Below are positions 1 to 7,808 of a stretch of 64,000 bases of DNA, in pieces. A program made the translations under genes and the position numbers. Within the stretch, counting starts at the first letter, position 1; each line of letters opens with the position of its first letter. Source of the stretch: Flavobacterium resistens (GTDB taxonomy: Bacteria > Bacteroidota > Bacteroidia > Flavobacteriales > Flavobacteriaceae); contig NZ_FXTA01000001.1 in NCBI RefSeq assembly GCF_900182645.1, positions 62,001 to 126,000 on the forward strand. The letters are read 5' to 3'. The notes under the pieces were generated by a model. The model had not been told where the DNA came from. It did not search any database and was given only the letters and a program-made list of their open reading frames with translations.

Positions 1-270
1 TCCATAAAGTGTTGCCAAAACAACAACCAAAGAAAGCGGCTTAAAATGCCTGACGCGTTTCCCTTCAATAAATTCACGTACTGAATGTCCTGGTCTCGTA
101 AAAAGCTGTTTTAAAGAATATGTAATTCCTTTGTCAAAATGTAATAAACCATGTTGAATATCGTGCCATAAAAAATGAATATTTATTTTATGAGTTGCCG
201 AAGGCTGTCCGCAATTACTGCAATAATGCCCTTTAAAAACATGATGACAATTTTTACAGATTATTTCCAT
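1..270 (-). CDS. DUF3667-type membrane protein, partial (C-terminus off window)
   Basis: Reading leftwards from ATG at 270, the first 90 codons are open to the window edge, so the C-terminal part is missing. The N-terminus has a zinc-ribbon pattern, C5-x2-C8 and C17-x2-C20 (ICKNC, YCSNCGQ), then a hydrophilic stretch with FTRPGHSVREFIEGKR and the start of a hydrophobic segment. This zinc ribbon plus GxSxREFIxGKR layout is typical of DUF3667 integral membrane proteins of Bacteroidota, whose function is unknown. The start lies 9 nt behind the stop of the DoxX-like gene, so the two are probably co-transcribed. Confidence 0.75.
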   Translation of the reverse strand, partial: MEIICKNCHHVFKGHYCSNCGQPSATHKINIHFLWHDIQHGLLHFDKGITYSLKQLFTRPGHSVREFIEGKRVRHFKPLSLVVVLATLYG

Positions 271-279
271 TATGATAAT

Positions 280-666
280 TTAATTAGATTGTACTTTCTT
301 AAAACCATTCGGGAACATAATTGCCAGCAAAACAACAATCAGCAGAAAGTTATATTCAACACCATTTCTTCCTCCGCCAACAACAAACCAACCTTCTTTA
401 AAATGAACTAATACAATTCCCATTATTAAAACAAAAATCGTTACAAAACCTGCGAGCTTAATATATTTATTAAGAAGTAGAAGTACAGCCGCAATAACAT
501 GAGATAATTTAATACTCCAAGCCAGAAAAACGCCAAAAGGAGCAAAACCAATTTGGTTTAAATATAAATTTCCAAAATCATTAATGCCATTATTAAACAT
601 TCCGAAAACAGAATGCGTGAGAAGAATAATTGAAACTGCAATTCTTAAGAGTAAATTTCCGTTCAT
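280..666 (-). CDS. DoxX-like small membrane protein
   Basis: The 128-residue protein is almost entirely hydrophobic, with four predicted membrane segments (about residues 3-22, 42-64, 68-88 and 103-120), the length and layout of the DoxX family. Characterised relatives act in respiratory or thiosulfate oxidation complexes, but most have no known role. It lies directly upstream of the DUF3667 gene on the same strand (9 nt gap). The family is inferred from topology; the exact function is not known. Confidence 0.65.
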   Translation of the reverse strand: MNGNLLLRIAVSIILLTHSVFGMFNNGINDFGNLYLNQIGFAPFGVFLAWSIKLSHVIAAVLLLLNKYIKLAGFVTIFVLIMGIVLVHFKEGWFVVGGGRNGVEYNFLLIVVLLAIMFPNGFKKVQSN

Positions 667-703
667 GATGTGGTATTTGGTTATTAATCAATTAAAAATA
701 ATA

Positions 704-732
704 AAAAAGCGCATATTAATATGCGCTTTTTG
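704..732 (-). terminator. Rho-independent terminator of the sigma/anti-sigma operon
   Basis: A perfect 18-base palindrome (GCGCATATT and its complement, centred at 717/718) lies between A and T tracts, just downstream of the anti-sigma stop at 753. Read on the minus strand it is a hairpin followed by a T-run. Its symmetry would also let it work on the plus strand. Confidence 0.8.
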
Positions 733-752
733 TTTTTATGCAACGTTTAATT

Positions 753-1541
753 TTAAACTTTTCCTAAAGTGTACAATTGTGTCATTGTTGGTGTTAAACT
801 TCCGCCAGCAGGCTCAAGTGTAATCCCGAAAGCCTCAGCTTCGTTTGTACGATCTACAGCGAAGATTTTATTTGAATTTCCTTCAAAATCGCTCAGTAAA
901 CCAATACTTGTTGGAGTTAAAACCGGACTTAATTTCAATGCCCAAACTTGATAAACCATTCCTTTTGGAGGTTTTGGCAAACCAGCCGCATCAATATAAG
1001 TTGTTTTAGTTTCTTTATTCCAATACACTTTTGCAAAAGAGGTTGGAGAAACTGCTTGACCGCCAAGTGTTACACCAGTATTTTTGATGTCTCTTACGAT
1101 GTTTAAACTTTTTTCAGTTTCTTTATTCTGTTGACTTAAAAAAGCAAAATCTCTTTCAATTTTGTTTTTTTCAGTTCCAACAGTAGAAATTGCTTCTTTC
1201 GTTTTTGTCAATTCTAAAGTCTGATATCCTAAACCTAACAATAAAAGTACAGCAGCTGCCCAGCCAACATATTGCGACCAGTTTGATGCTGGCTTCATGT
1301 CGACTACTTTGCCATGTTTAAGTTCTAGTCTTGCTTTGATTTTTTCAAAATTAGCTACAGAATGGAAAGGAGCGAAGCTTGACGATAAAGCAACAATAGC
1401 TTTCTCTATCGAAATTATTTCAGCATCGACCTCTGGATTCTTTTTAGCTAATTCGGTAATTTCTATGTTTTCCTTTTCGGTTAATAAACCATATACATAC
1501 AGTTCTAATAACCCTGATTCAATATATTCTTGTGCTTCCAT
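753..1541 (-). CDS. Anti-sigma factor, RskA-type membrane protein
   Basis: The 262-residue protein has a cytoplasmic N-terminal anti-sigma domain (about residues 1-75, starting MEAQEYIESGLLELYVYG), one membrane helix (about 91-108), a coiled-coil-like stretch (110-150) and an outer domain (about 165-262) with the YQVWAL and GxTLEPAGG features of the anti-sigma-K/RskA C-terminal family. Its start overlaps the stop of the upstream sigma gene (TAATG), so translation is probably coupled. By analogy it holds the sigma factor at the membrane until an envelope signal releases it. The signal cannot be read from the sequence. Confidence 0.85.
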   Translation of the reverse strand: MEAQEYIESGLLELYVYGLLTEKENIEITELAKKNPEVDAEIISIEKAIVALSSSFAPFHSVANFEKIKARLELKHGKVVDMKPASNWSQYVGWAAAVLLLLGLGYQTLELTKTKEAISTVGTEKNKIERDFAFLSQQNKETEKSLNIVRDIKNTGVTLGGQAVSPTSFAKVYWNKETKTTYIDAAGLPKPPKGMVYQVWALKLSPVLTPTSIGLLSDFEGNSNKIFAVDRTNEAEAFGITLEPAGGSLTPTMTQLYTLGKV

Positions 1542-2071
1542 TATATTTTTAGATAATTTCTTAAGTCATTAATACAGTTTCTGTTTTGTGTTTTGATAGT
1601 CCCCAATGGCATTGCCAATTCTTCTGAAGCTTCTTGTTGGGTATATCCTTTGAAAAATAATAAATTAATAATTTCGATACATTTTGGTTTTAGTTTCTTT
1701 ACGAACTCTTGGATTCCAATTGCATCAAGCTTATTGCTTAATTTATTACTGTCATCTAACAGATTTACGAAATTATCGGATGAAAGGTTTTTTTGAGTGT
1801 TATTAAAATTTTTGGATCTTAATGTATCGATAGAAGTATTTCTAGCAATATTAAGGATCCAGGTGTAAAATCGGCCTTTACTTTCGTTATAAGAATCGAT
1901 GTTTTTCCAGATTTTAACAAAGACTTCCTGTAAAACATCTTCGGCCTCTTCGCGATTTTTGATGAGTACATTAATGACCGAGAATAAACTTTTCGAGTAC
2001 ATGTCGTACAAATGGGTAAAAGCTCTTTCGTCTTTTTTGTAAATTAAAACTAATAATTCTTCTTGACTCAT
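1541..2071 (-). CDS. ECF-type RNA polymerase sigma factor
   Basis: The 176-residue protein has the two-domain ECF layout: region 2 (about residues 20-85, with YSKSLFSVINVLIKNREEAE, DVLQEVFVKIWKN and a downstream RNTSIDTLR) and region 4 with its helix-turn-helix (about 125-174, YTQQEASEELAMPLGTIKTQ). It directs RNA polymerase to the promoters of one regulon. The gene is co-transcribed with, and overlaps, the anti-sigma gene downstream, the usual sigma/anti-sigma pair. A weak match to the Bacteroidota -7 box (TATCTTTA) lies upstream, but no promoter is claimed. Confidence 0.93.
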   Translation of the reverse strand: MSQEELLVLIYKKDERAFTHLYDMYSKSLFSVINVLIKNREEAEDVLQEVFVKIWKNIDSYNESKGRFYTWILNIARNTSIDTLRSKNFNNTQKNLSSDNFVNLLDDSNKLSNKLDAIGIQEFVKKLKPKCIEIINLLFFKGYTQQEASEELAMPLGTIKTQNRNCINDLRNYLKI

Positions 2072-2431
2072 AGATTGGGATTTTAAAGCTTAAACAATAA
2101 TTAATATCACATTATTTTATTACCTGAGATAAAGATACTTTATTTTTTTGTGAAAATTATAAATTTTTTAACAGCCAAAAACCTAAGAAACATAAGGGTT
2201 TGGAAAAAAAATCAACTTTTTTTTAATTTTTTTTCGATTTTTTAAAACCAAAATTCATCCAATTACGTAAATGCTATTATATAAGAAAATTAAGATGCAG
2301 AATAATAGCAAAAAACCTTGATTTAACAGGGAAAATCTAAAAATTAGCTGTCTGAAAGTTCTATAATCATTAAGAAAAAATAAATTTCATTGAAGTTGAA
2401 AACGTAAATAAAATCTCAATAAATAAAAAAT
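2072..2431. other. Gene-free AT-rich intergenic stretch
   Basis: About 360 bases upstream of the sigma operon with no credible coding frame on either strand. The region has long A and T tracts and should contain the sigma-factor promoter on the minus strand. No clear TTG/TAnnTTTG pair was found. Confidence 0.5.
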
Positions 2432-2572
2432 ATGACGATGAATAAGATAAATATTTTAAAAATATTGATTGTTGCTCTTACGAATGTTTTGGCACTTATG
2501 AATTTCAGTAAAAATGATTTAAAAAAAGATATTCAGAATATTCATTTTGAAGTTTTGAAGAATATTATTTAA
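2432..2572 (+). CDS. Possible 46-residue membrane peptide
   Basis: ATG at 2432 opens a 46-codon frame ending TAA at 2572. The product has a basic N-terminus (MTMNKINILK), a hydrophobic stretch (about residues 8-23, ILKILIVALTNVLALM) and a polar C-terminal tail. That design fits a small membrane peptide. No homologue is recognised and no ribosome-binding site is visible, so this is only a candidate. It sits just before the structured-RNA candidate. Confidence 0.35.
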   Translation: MTMNKINILKILIVALTNVLALMNFSKNDLKKDIQNIHFEVLKNII

Positions 2573-2585
2573 TGATTAAAGTTTA

Positions 2586-2752
2586 ATAGTTGGTGTCCTC
2601 GGACTTCCAAATAGAAAATTTATTTATAAGCAAGTATTTTCAATTTAAAAACGAGTAAAATTATCCACATATATACGCCATTGAAAAATCAGATGAAAAT
2701 GCGAATTAGGGTTTAAAATTAATTTTCACCATAACCGAGAGGCATCAACTAT
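2586..2752 (+). ncRNA. Candidate structured RNA with long closing stem
   Basis: Bases 2586-2602 (core AGTTGGTGTCCTCGG) pair with 2735-2752 (core CCGAGAGGCATCAACT), giving 17 base pairs, two of them G-U, with one bulged A. The G-U pairs would be A-C mismatches on the other strand, so a plus-strand RNA is favoured. Inside the roughly 130-nt loop, 2634-2642 can pair with 2694-2702 (9 bp), or 2637-2644 with 2680-2687 (8 bp). A long closing stem around a large interior, about 167 nt in all, resembles 6S-like RNAs; a Flavobacteria-specific 6S class is known. The identity is inference only, since no covariance search was possible. Confidence 0.4.
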
Positions 2753-2884
2753 AATATGAAATACTATAAAATACAATACGAGCCCGAATAAAGATTAAAG
2801 CTCTTTTACAAGGTCTCACTTTAATTTATGAAAACGCAATAAGGCATAATAATTAATTCATGGTTTGATTTGTTTGTATGGGGG

Positions 2885-2923
2885 GAAGCCTAACGTCTGA
2901 TTAACGTTAGGCTTCATTTTTTT
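2885..2923 (+). terminator. Strong terminator with no obvious gene upstream
   Basis: GAAGCCTAACG (2885-2895) pairs perfectly with CGTTAGGCTTC (2905-2915) around a 9-nt loop, and a T-run follows at 2917-2923. No protein gene ends just upstream. It may terminate the candidate RNA at 2586-2752 or a longer transcript from 2432. Confidence 0.75.
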
Positions 2924-3003
2924 AACGAATCTTTAATATAAAATAAAATTGCCAAAGCCTTTTTGTAAATCAGATTTTAACTAATTTTATAAAAAATTAA
3001 ACA

Positions 3004-3588
3004 ATGAAAAAAATAGTATTTATAGCTTGCAGTGTTGCTTTTTTATTCGCTTCACAAGTTCAGGCTCAAACGAGTAATAAAAAATCGAAAACAGAGAAAG
3101 CTATGGCAAAAGAAACCATTTATCAGTTTAAGGTTGAAGATTTATCAGGAAAAACTTTTGATTTTGCTTCTTTAAAAGGAAAAAAAGTACTGATTGTGAA
3201 TACAGCATCAAAATGTGGTTTAACGCCTCAGTACAAAGACCTTGAAGCAGTTTATAAAGAATACAAAGACAAAAATTTTGTAATTGTAGGTTTTCCAGCA
3301 AATAATTTTGCAGGGCAGGAACCTGGAACAAATGAAGAAATCGCTACTTTTTGTCAGCTGAATTATGGTGTAACTTTTCCAATGATGGACAAAGTTTCTG
3401 TAAAAGGTGATGATATGTGCGAAGTGTACAAATTCTTGACTCAAAAATCTAAAAACGGTTTGCAAGATTCTGAAGTAGAATGGAATTTTCAAAAATATTT
3501 AATTAATGAAAAAGGAGAATTAGTTAAAGTAATTAAGCCTAAAACTTTAGTTACAGATCCTGAAGTTATCAATTGGATTAAAAGCTAA
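3004..3588 (+). CDS. Glutathione-peroxidase family thiol peroxidase, exported
   Basis: The 194-residue protein has a cleavable signal peptide (residues 1-22, ending VQAQ) and a complete GPx fold. Catalytic residues are visible: Cys71 in NTASKCGLTPQY, Gln105 in FAGQEPG, and Trp160-Asn161 in WNFQKYL. It is a cysteine form, not a selenoprotein, and Cys117 in the FCQL segment is a likely resolving cysteine, which points to thioredoxin-dependent rather than glutathione-dependent reduction. It reduces hydrogen peroxide or lipid hydroperoxides, probably in the periplasm. It stands alone with its own terminator at 3607-3649. Confidence 0.92.
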   Translation: MKKIVFIACSVAFLFASQVQAQTSNKKSKTEKAMAKETIYQFKVEDLSGKTFDFASLKGKKVLIVNTASKCGLTPQYKDLEAVYKEYKDKNFVIVGFPANNFAGQEPGTNEEIATFCQLNYGVTFPMMDKVSVKGDDMCEVYKFLTQKSKNGLQDSEVEWNFQKYLINEKGELVKVIKPKTLVTDPEVINWIKS

Positions 3589-3606
3589 TCATAAGACCGA
3601 AACCCA

Positions 3607-3649
3607 AAAATCCACAAATTTGAGAAATTCAAGTTTGTGGATTTTTTTT
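3607..3649 (+). terminator. Terminator of the glutathione peroxidase gene
   Basis: AAATCCACAAA pairs with TTTGTGGATTT across a 14-nt loop and is followed by a T-run, 20 nt behind the gpx stop codon. Confidence 0.8.
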
Positions 3650-3652
3650 AGC

Positions 3653-3725
3653 TGTCAGACTGAGCGAAGTCGAAGTCTCACAAAGTTATTTAGCAATCGG
3701 GACTTCGACTTCGATCAGCCTGACA
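3653..3725. repeat. Palindromic intergenic repeat, TGTCAG/GTCGAAGTC type
   Basis: Two 25-base arms (3653-3677 and 3701-3725) are inverted repeats with only two mismatches. The outer end is TGTCAG and the inner core AGCGAAGTCGAAGTC. The element lies between two convergent genes. A second copy with the same TGAGCG-AGTCGA core lies at 18412-18476, also between convergent genes, so this is a dispersed repeat rather than a one-off hairpin. Confidence 0.8.
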
Positions 3726-3746
3726 AAAAAGCAATTATTTTTTAAT

Positions 3747-3784
3747 CTTTGCGAACCTTGCGTAAGTCTTTGCGCTCATTGCGG
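3747..3784. repeat. TTGCG-phased short tandem spacer repeat
   Basis: The stretch carries four TTGCG or ATTGCG units at roughly 10-base spacing (CTTTGCG, CCTTGCG, CTTTGCG, CATTGCG) and runs up to the stop codon of the acetyltransferase gene. It resembles one arm of the phased intergenic repeats found elsewhere in this window (11731, 14936, 16063), but no partner arm is present here. Confidence 0.5.
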
Positions 3785-4282
3785 TTAAACCAATATCAAC
3801 TGCATGAAAACCAAATCCAACCAGTGATCAAATTTGTAACCTACTTCGCGGATTGTTCCTGTTGCAACAAAACCAAATCTTTCATGAAAAGCAATACTTC
3901 CAGCATTATCTGCATCAATTGCGCCTATCATAACATGATAACCTTGTTCTTTTGCTAAACGAATTAATTCAGTCAATAATTTTGACCCAATTCCTTTTCC
4001 GATAACATTATCAACTACATAAACAGAATGTTCGACCGTATATTGATAACCAATTTTTTCCCGAAACTGACCATAACTTCCAAAACCTACAACTTCACCA
4101 TTTATATCGGCAACAACAATAGGAAGATTTTTAGCTTTTTTATCTTCAAACCATTTGGTCTGCACTTCAAGAGTTTGAATGTCATAACTATAATTTGCCG
4201 TCGTATGCAAAATAGAATGATTTACAATCGCTAGAATTTTTTCTAAATCATTTTCTGTTGCTGGCCTTAATTGTACTTCCAT
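3785..4282 (-). CDS. GNAT N-acetyltransferase, phosphinothricin-acetyltransferase-like
   Basis: The 165-residue protein is a single GNAT domain. The acetyl-CoA loop is VIGKGIGSKLL (residues 93-103), preceded by the EHSVYVVD strand and followed by NAGSIAFHERFGF and a terminal GYKFDHWLDLVFMQ. This C-terminal signature and length match the PAT/YncA (MnaT) group, which acetylates methionine derivatives or phosphinothricin-like amines. The true substrate cannot be read. It is monocistronic and convergent with gpx. Confidence 0.85.
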   Translation of the reverse strand: MEVQLRPATENDLEKILAIVNHSILHTTANYSYDIQTLEVQTKWFEDKKAKNLPIVVADINGEVVGFGSYGQFREKIGYQYTVEHSVYVVDNVIGKGIGSKLLTELIRLAKEQGYHVMIGAIDADNAGSIAFHERFGFVATGTIREVGYKFDHWLDLVFMQLILV

Positions 4283-4309
4283 GTTAAATGTATTGGTAAT
4301 TTTAATTGG

Positions 4310-5485
4310 TTATTTTGTGTTTAATTCAGCTAATAAAGTGTCAACTTCTTTTGGGTTCCAAGTCATTTCGGTGCAAATAACTTTGGCATCTTTGGCATAT
4401 TGCAGCGCCATTTTTTTGTCTTTAATTTTATTATAAAGTCGGGCCAGCAATAAATTTCCGTCGTATGAATCATTAATTTCCAACGAATGTTTTACCCAGA
4501 AAATTGATTTTTTTAAACTTTCAGTGTCGTTAATATGTTTTAGATACGTTTGTCCGATATCTTTCAAAAAACTTGAGTCGTTCCAAACTAATTTTTGTGT
4601 GTTTTCCAAAGTTGTTTTTTTGTAAAACTGCCATTTTTCGGTTCTTTCGGCTAATGTCAGGTCAAATTTAAAAACCAAAGAATCAGTTTTTTGAAGACGG
4701 ATTGATTTTGCAACTTCTCTTTGTTTATAATAATTTACGGTATCTAAATTATCTACATAAGGGCGAAGTAATTCGGTTACAATACTTTCAATTTTGCGGT
4801 CTACACGATTTTGAGATGCAACAGCAGCAAATTCTTTTTGATGTTTTAAAACGAATTGAAATTCTCTCGAATTAATATCGGTAACGCCATTGGCAATAAT
4901 TCTCCAATTTGTTTCGCTGATTAATTGTGCATCAGATTGTGTATTCAGGTAAACATGAGTTGGCGGCGACAAATCTGTTCTGTCTTTTCCTTTCTTTAAA
5001 CTGTTTAAATAAGTAAAAAACTTATCTGAATTGCTTGGATCCGACATGAATTCTTTTTCTAAATACGGCAATTGCATTTTTGAATTCAGTGCATATTTTA
5101 CTTCGGACATAAACTCTGGCGTTTTCATTTCGCCTTTTAGTGCATATAAAAGCGTTTCATTGGCATCCAAAAACAAAAAAGTTGGAAGCGATTTGGTGTT
5201 GTATTTGTTTTTCAGCGCAATTCCTTCTTCTTTTTCAATGTTTTTCCAGATGCAGATATAGTTTTCTTTTAAAAAAGACATCACGTTTGGATCACTAAAA
5301 ACTTCCTTTTTCATTTGATTGCAATGTGGACACCAATCTGCATACAGCATTATAAAAAGTGGTTTCCCTTCTTTTTTCGCATTTTCCAATGCAGTTTTAT
5401 ACGGCGTATCATCCGGAATAAACTGATTTTGAGATTTTACAGTTTGCAACGAAAGAAAAAGTACTGCAATATATAGGAAACGCAT
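4310..5485 (-). CDS. Secreted thioredoxin-fold protein with helical C-terminal region
   Basis: The 391-residue protein has a signal peptide (residues 1-19, ending VKSQ) and a thioredoxin domain (about 22-130) with active site WCPHC (Cys52, Cys55) and the cis-proline segment KSLPTFLFLD. The remaining 260 residues are helical and include a C-terminal TPR-like piece (about 335-375). It probably reduces or oxidises disulfides of envelope proteins. The long helical part is not diagnosed. It is divergent from menD, and the 27-nt gap to the acetyltransferase downstream may make them one transcript. Confidence 0.8.
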   Translation of the reverse strand: MRFLYIAVLFLSLQTVKSQNQFIPDDTPYKTALENAKKEGKPLFIMLYADWCPHCNQMKKEVFSDPNVMSFLKENYICIWKNIEKEEGIALKNKYNTKSLPTFLFLDANETLLYALKGEMKTPEFMSEVKYALNSKMQLPYLEKEFMSDPSNSDKFFTYLNSLKKGKDRTDLSPPTHVYLNTQSDAQLISETNWRIIANGVTDINSREFQFVLKHQKEFAAVASQNRVDRKIESIVTELLRPYVDNLDTVNYYKQREVAKSIRLQKTDSLVFKFDLTLAERTEKWQFYKKTTLENTQKLVWNDSSFLKDIGQTYLKHINDTESLKKSIFWVKHSLEINDSYDGNLLLARLYNKIKDKKMALQYAKDAKVICTEMTWNPKEVDTLLAELNTK

Positions 5486-5591
5486 ACGAAGTATATTTTT
5501 ATTACAAATTCACTTTTACAAATATATTCCCTTTTTCTAAAAAGCGCCTTAATATCTTCCTATTTATAAGTTAAATCAAATACGAAGTTTG

Positions 5592-5599
5592 TAACTTTG
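5592..5599 (+). promoter_or_regulatory. Putative -7 box for menD
   Basis: TAACTTTG matches the Bacteroidota -7 consensus TAnnTTTG and lies 61 bases before the menD start. No good TTG is found at the -33 position, so the assignment is tentative. Confidence 0.45.
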
Positions 5600-5659
5600 T
5601 AATAGTAAAAGAAAATGCTGAATTTTAGATTTTCTTTAAAAAAGTAATACGCTACAGGA

Positions 5660-7324
5660 ATGATTTACCCCAAAATACCGCTTGCACAAAGCATTATCGA
5701 AATTTGTTCAGCAAAAGGAATCACTAATATCATTATTTCTCCAGGTTCAAGAAACGCGCCTTTGACGATAGGATTTGCCCAAAATTCGAATTTTAAGTGT
5801 TATAGCATTGCCGACGAGCGTTGTGCAGCATTTTTTGCCTTAGGAATTGCACAACAAACTAAAATGCCAACAGCAATTGTTTGTACTTCAGGATCAGCTT
5901 TATTGAATTATTATCCCGCTGTGGCTGAAGCTTTTTACAGCCAAATTCCATTAATTGTTATTTCTGCAGATCGTCCTCAAAACAAAATTGATATTGGAGA
6001 CGGGCAAACGATTCGTCAGCAAAATGTTTTTGAAAATCATTCGGTTTTTAATGCCAATTTAACAGAAGAAGCTTCTGTTGAAAATGATTTGAAAATCAAT
6101 AAAGCGATTGAAACTTCAATACTTCAAAAAGGTCCGGTTCATATCAATGCGCCTTTTGAAGAGCCTTTGTATGAAACTGTTGAAACGCTTTCTGTTCAGC
6201 CAAAAATAACAACTTTGGAAGAAGAAGTTCCAACCAAAATTATTGATAATAGCGAAGAAACTGCTTCCATTTGGAATTCGGCTAAAAGAAAACTAATTCT
6301 TATTGGAGGAATAAATGAAGTAAACTCTATAGAACAGGAAATTTTGGAAAATTTCGCCAACGATCCATCAATTGTTGTACTTACAGAAACTACTTCGAAC
6401 TTACATCATCCGAGTTTTATTAATAGCATAGATACTTTAATTACACCATTTGACGATTGTGATTTTAAAGAGTTGGAAGCAGAAGTTTTAATCACTTTTG
6501 GAGGTATGATTGTATCAAAACGTATTAAAGCTTTTTTACGCAAGTATAAACCTGCACATCACTGGCACATAGATACTTTACGTGCATATAATACATTTAA
6601 TGCTTTAAGTAAACATTTTGTAATGGAGCCAAATGATTTTTTTAAAGATCTGCTTCCAAAAACAGAATTTGTAGTTAGTAATTACTTTAAGAAAATCGAT
6701 AAAATTTATAGTCTAAGAAATAAAAGAAAAGAAGAATATTTAAAGAAAATTCCATTTTCAGATTTTAAAGTTTTTGAAAAAATAATTGAATCACTTCCTA
6801 AGAACATCCAATTACAAATTAGTAATAGTTCGGCAATTCGTTATGCACAATTAATTGATATTGATGATTCTATTGAGGTTTTTTGCAATAGAGGAACGAG
6901 TGGAATTGATGGAAGTACATCAACAGCAATTGGTGCGGCAGTAGGAAGTGAGAAACAAGGAATTTTTATTACTGGTGACATTAGTTTTCTATACGATAGT
7001 AATGCTTTGTGGAATTCGTACATTCCGAAAAACTTCAAAATTATTTTGATTAATAATGGAGGAGGAGGAATCTTCAGAATTTTGCCTGGACATGAAGAAA
7101 AACCTGTTTTTAATACTTATTTTGAAACCTCGCACAATTTGACAGCAGAACATTTGGCGAAAATGTATCAATTCAATTATGTGCAAGCTTGTGATAACGA
7201 ATCACTGGAAAAAGGTATTTCTGATTTATATGCTGATAATAATTCACCGGTTATCTTAGAAATTTTCACTCCAACAGCTCAAAACGATATTATTCTGAAG
7301 CAATATTTTAAAGAATTGAATTAA
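5660..7324 (+). CDS. menD: 2-succinyl-5-enolpyruvyl-6-hydroxy-3-cyclohexene-1-carboxylate synthase
   Basis: The 554-residue protein has the usual MenD length. It joins isochorismate and 2-oxoglutarate in a thiamine-diphosphate-dependent reaction, the first committed step of menaquinone synthesis. The N-terminal domain carries SPGSR (28-31) and the ADER segment with the catalytic Glu53, then SADRP (102-106). The C-terminal cofactor domain has the GDISFLYDSNAL motif (from Gly439-Asp440) and INNGGGGIF about 27 residues later. The isochorismate-synthase gene that often precedes menD is not here; a thioredoxin-like gene diverges instead. menB, menA and menC lie within the next 9 kb. Confidence 0.95.
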   Translation: MIYPKIPLAQSIIEICSAKGITNIIISPGSRNAPLTIGFAQNSNFKCYSIADERCAAFFALGIAQQTKMPTAIVCTSGSALLNYYPAVAEAFYSQIPLIVISADRPQNKIDIGDGQTIRQQNVFENHSVFNANLTEEASVENDLKINKAIETSILQKGPVHINAPFEEPLYETVETLSVQPKITTLEEEVPTKIIDNSEETASIWNSAKRKLILIGGINEVNSIEQEILENFANDPSIVVLTETTSNLHHPSFINSIDTLITPFDDCDFKELEAEVLITFGGMIVSKRIKAFLRKYKPAHHWHIDTLRAYNTFNALSKHFVMEPNDFFKDLLPKTEFVVSNYFKKIDKIYSLRNKRKEEYLKKIPFSDFKVFEKIIESLPKNIQLQISNSSAIRYAQLIDIDDSIEVFCNRGTSGIDGSTSTAIGAAVGSEKQGIFITGDISFLYDSNALWNSYIPKNFKIILINNGGGGIFRILPGHEEKPVFNTYFETSHNLTAEHLAKMYQFNYVQACDNESLEKGISDLYADNNSPVILEIFTPTAQNDIILKQYFKELN

Positions 7325-7417
7325 TTTTTTTTGTAAGTTAAATTTTGTTAAAATTTACAAAACAAACATTTTTAATTTTAAATTTGGCTGCATTAATTGT
7401 AACCAATATTTAAAATT

Positions 7418-7759
7418 ATGAGCGCTAGAGAAGAATTAATTAAGAAGTACGCTGGAGACTTAAAGGAAAAATGCGGTGTAACACCAAACATGGATTTGTT
7501 GACTAAAGTTACGATTGGCTGTGGGCCATCAATTTATAATGCAGATTCATCTACAGTTGCATCTTCACAACAATCTGAATTAGATACTGTAAAGAAAAAC
7601 TTTTTGATTAAAAAATTAGGATTGAAAGACGGTCCAGATTTAGATGCAGGTATTAAGGCAGTGATTGAGAAATACGGTCATGCTAATAAGCACAAGTACA
7701 GAGCTGTAATTTATTATTTATTGACGCTTCACTTTAAAAAAGAAAGTGTTTACAAATAA
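7418..7759 (+). CDS. DUF2853 family protein
   Basis: The 113-residue soluble protein begins MSAREELIKKYAGDLKEK and ends in a helical segment KYRAVIYYLLTLHF. Sequence and length match DUF2853, small conserved proteins of unknown function common in Bacteroidota and Proteobacteria. It follows menD after 93 bases and has its own terminator, so its link to menaquinone synthesis is positional only. Confidence 0.8.
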   Translation: MSAREELIKKYAGDLKEKCGVTPNMDLLTKVTIGCGPSIYNADSSTVASSQQSELDTVKKNFLIKKLGLKDGPDLDAGIKAVIEKYGHANKHKYRAVIYYLLTLHFKKESVYK

Positions 7760-7770
7760 GAATTAAAAGA

Positions 7771-7800
7771 AAAAGCGCCAATTTGGCGCTTTTATTTTTT
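7771..7800. terminator. Shared terminator between DUF2853 and M28 peptidase genes
   Basis: AAAAGCGCC and GGCGCTTTT form a tight GC-rich stem with a 5-nt loop. A T-run follows on the plus strand and an A-run precedes, so the hairpin can stop transcription from both convergent genes. Confidence 0.8.
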
Positions 7801-7808
7801 TAGTTTGT

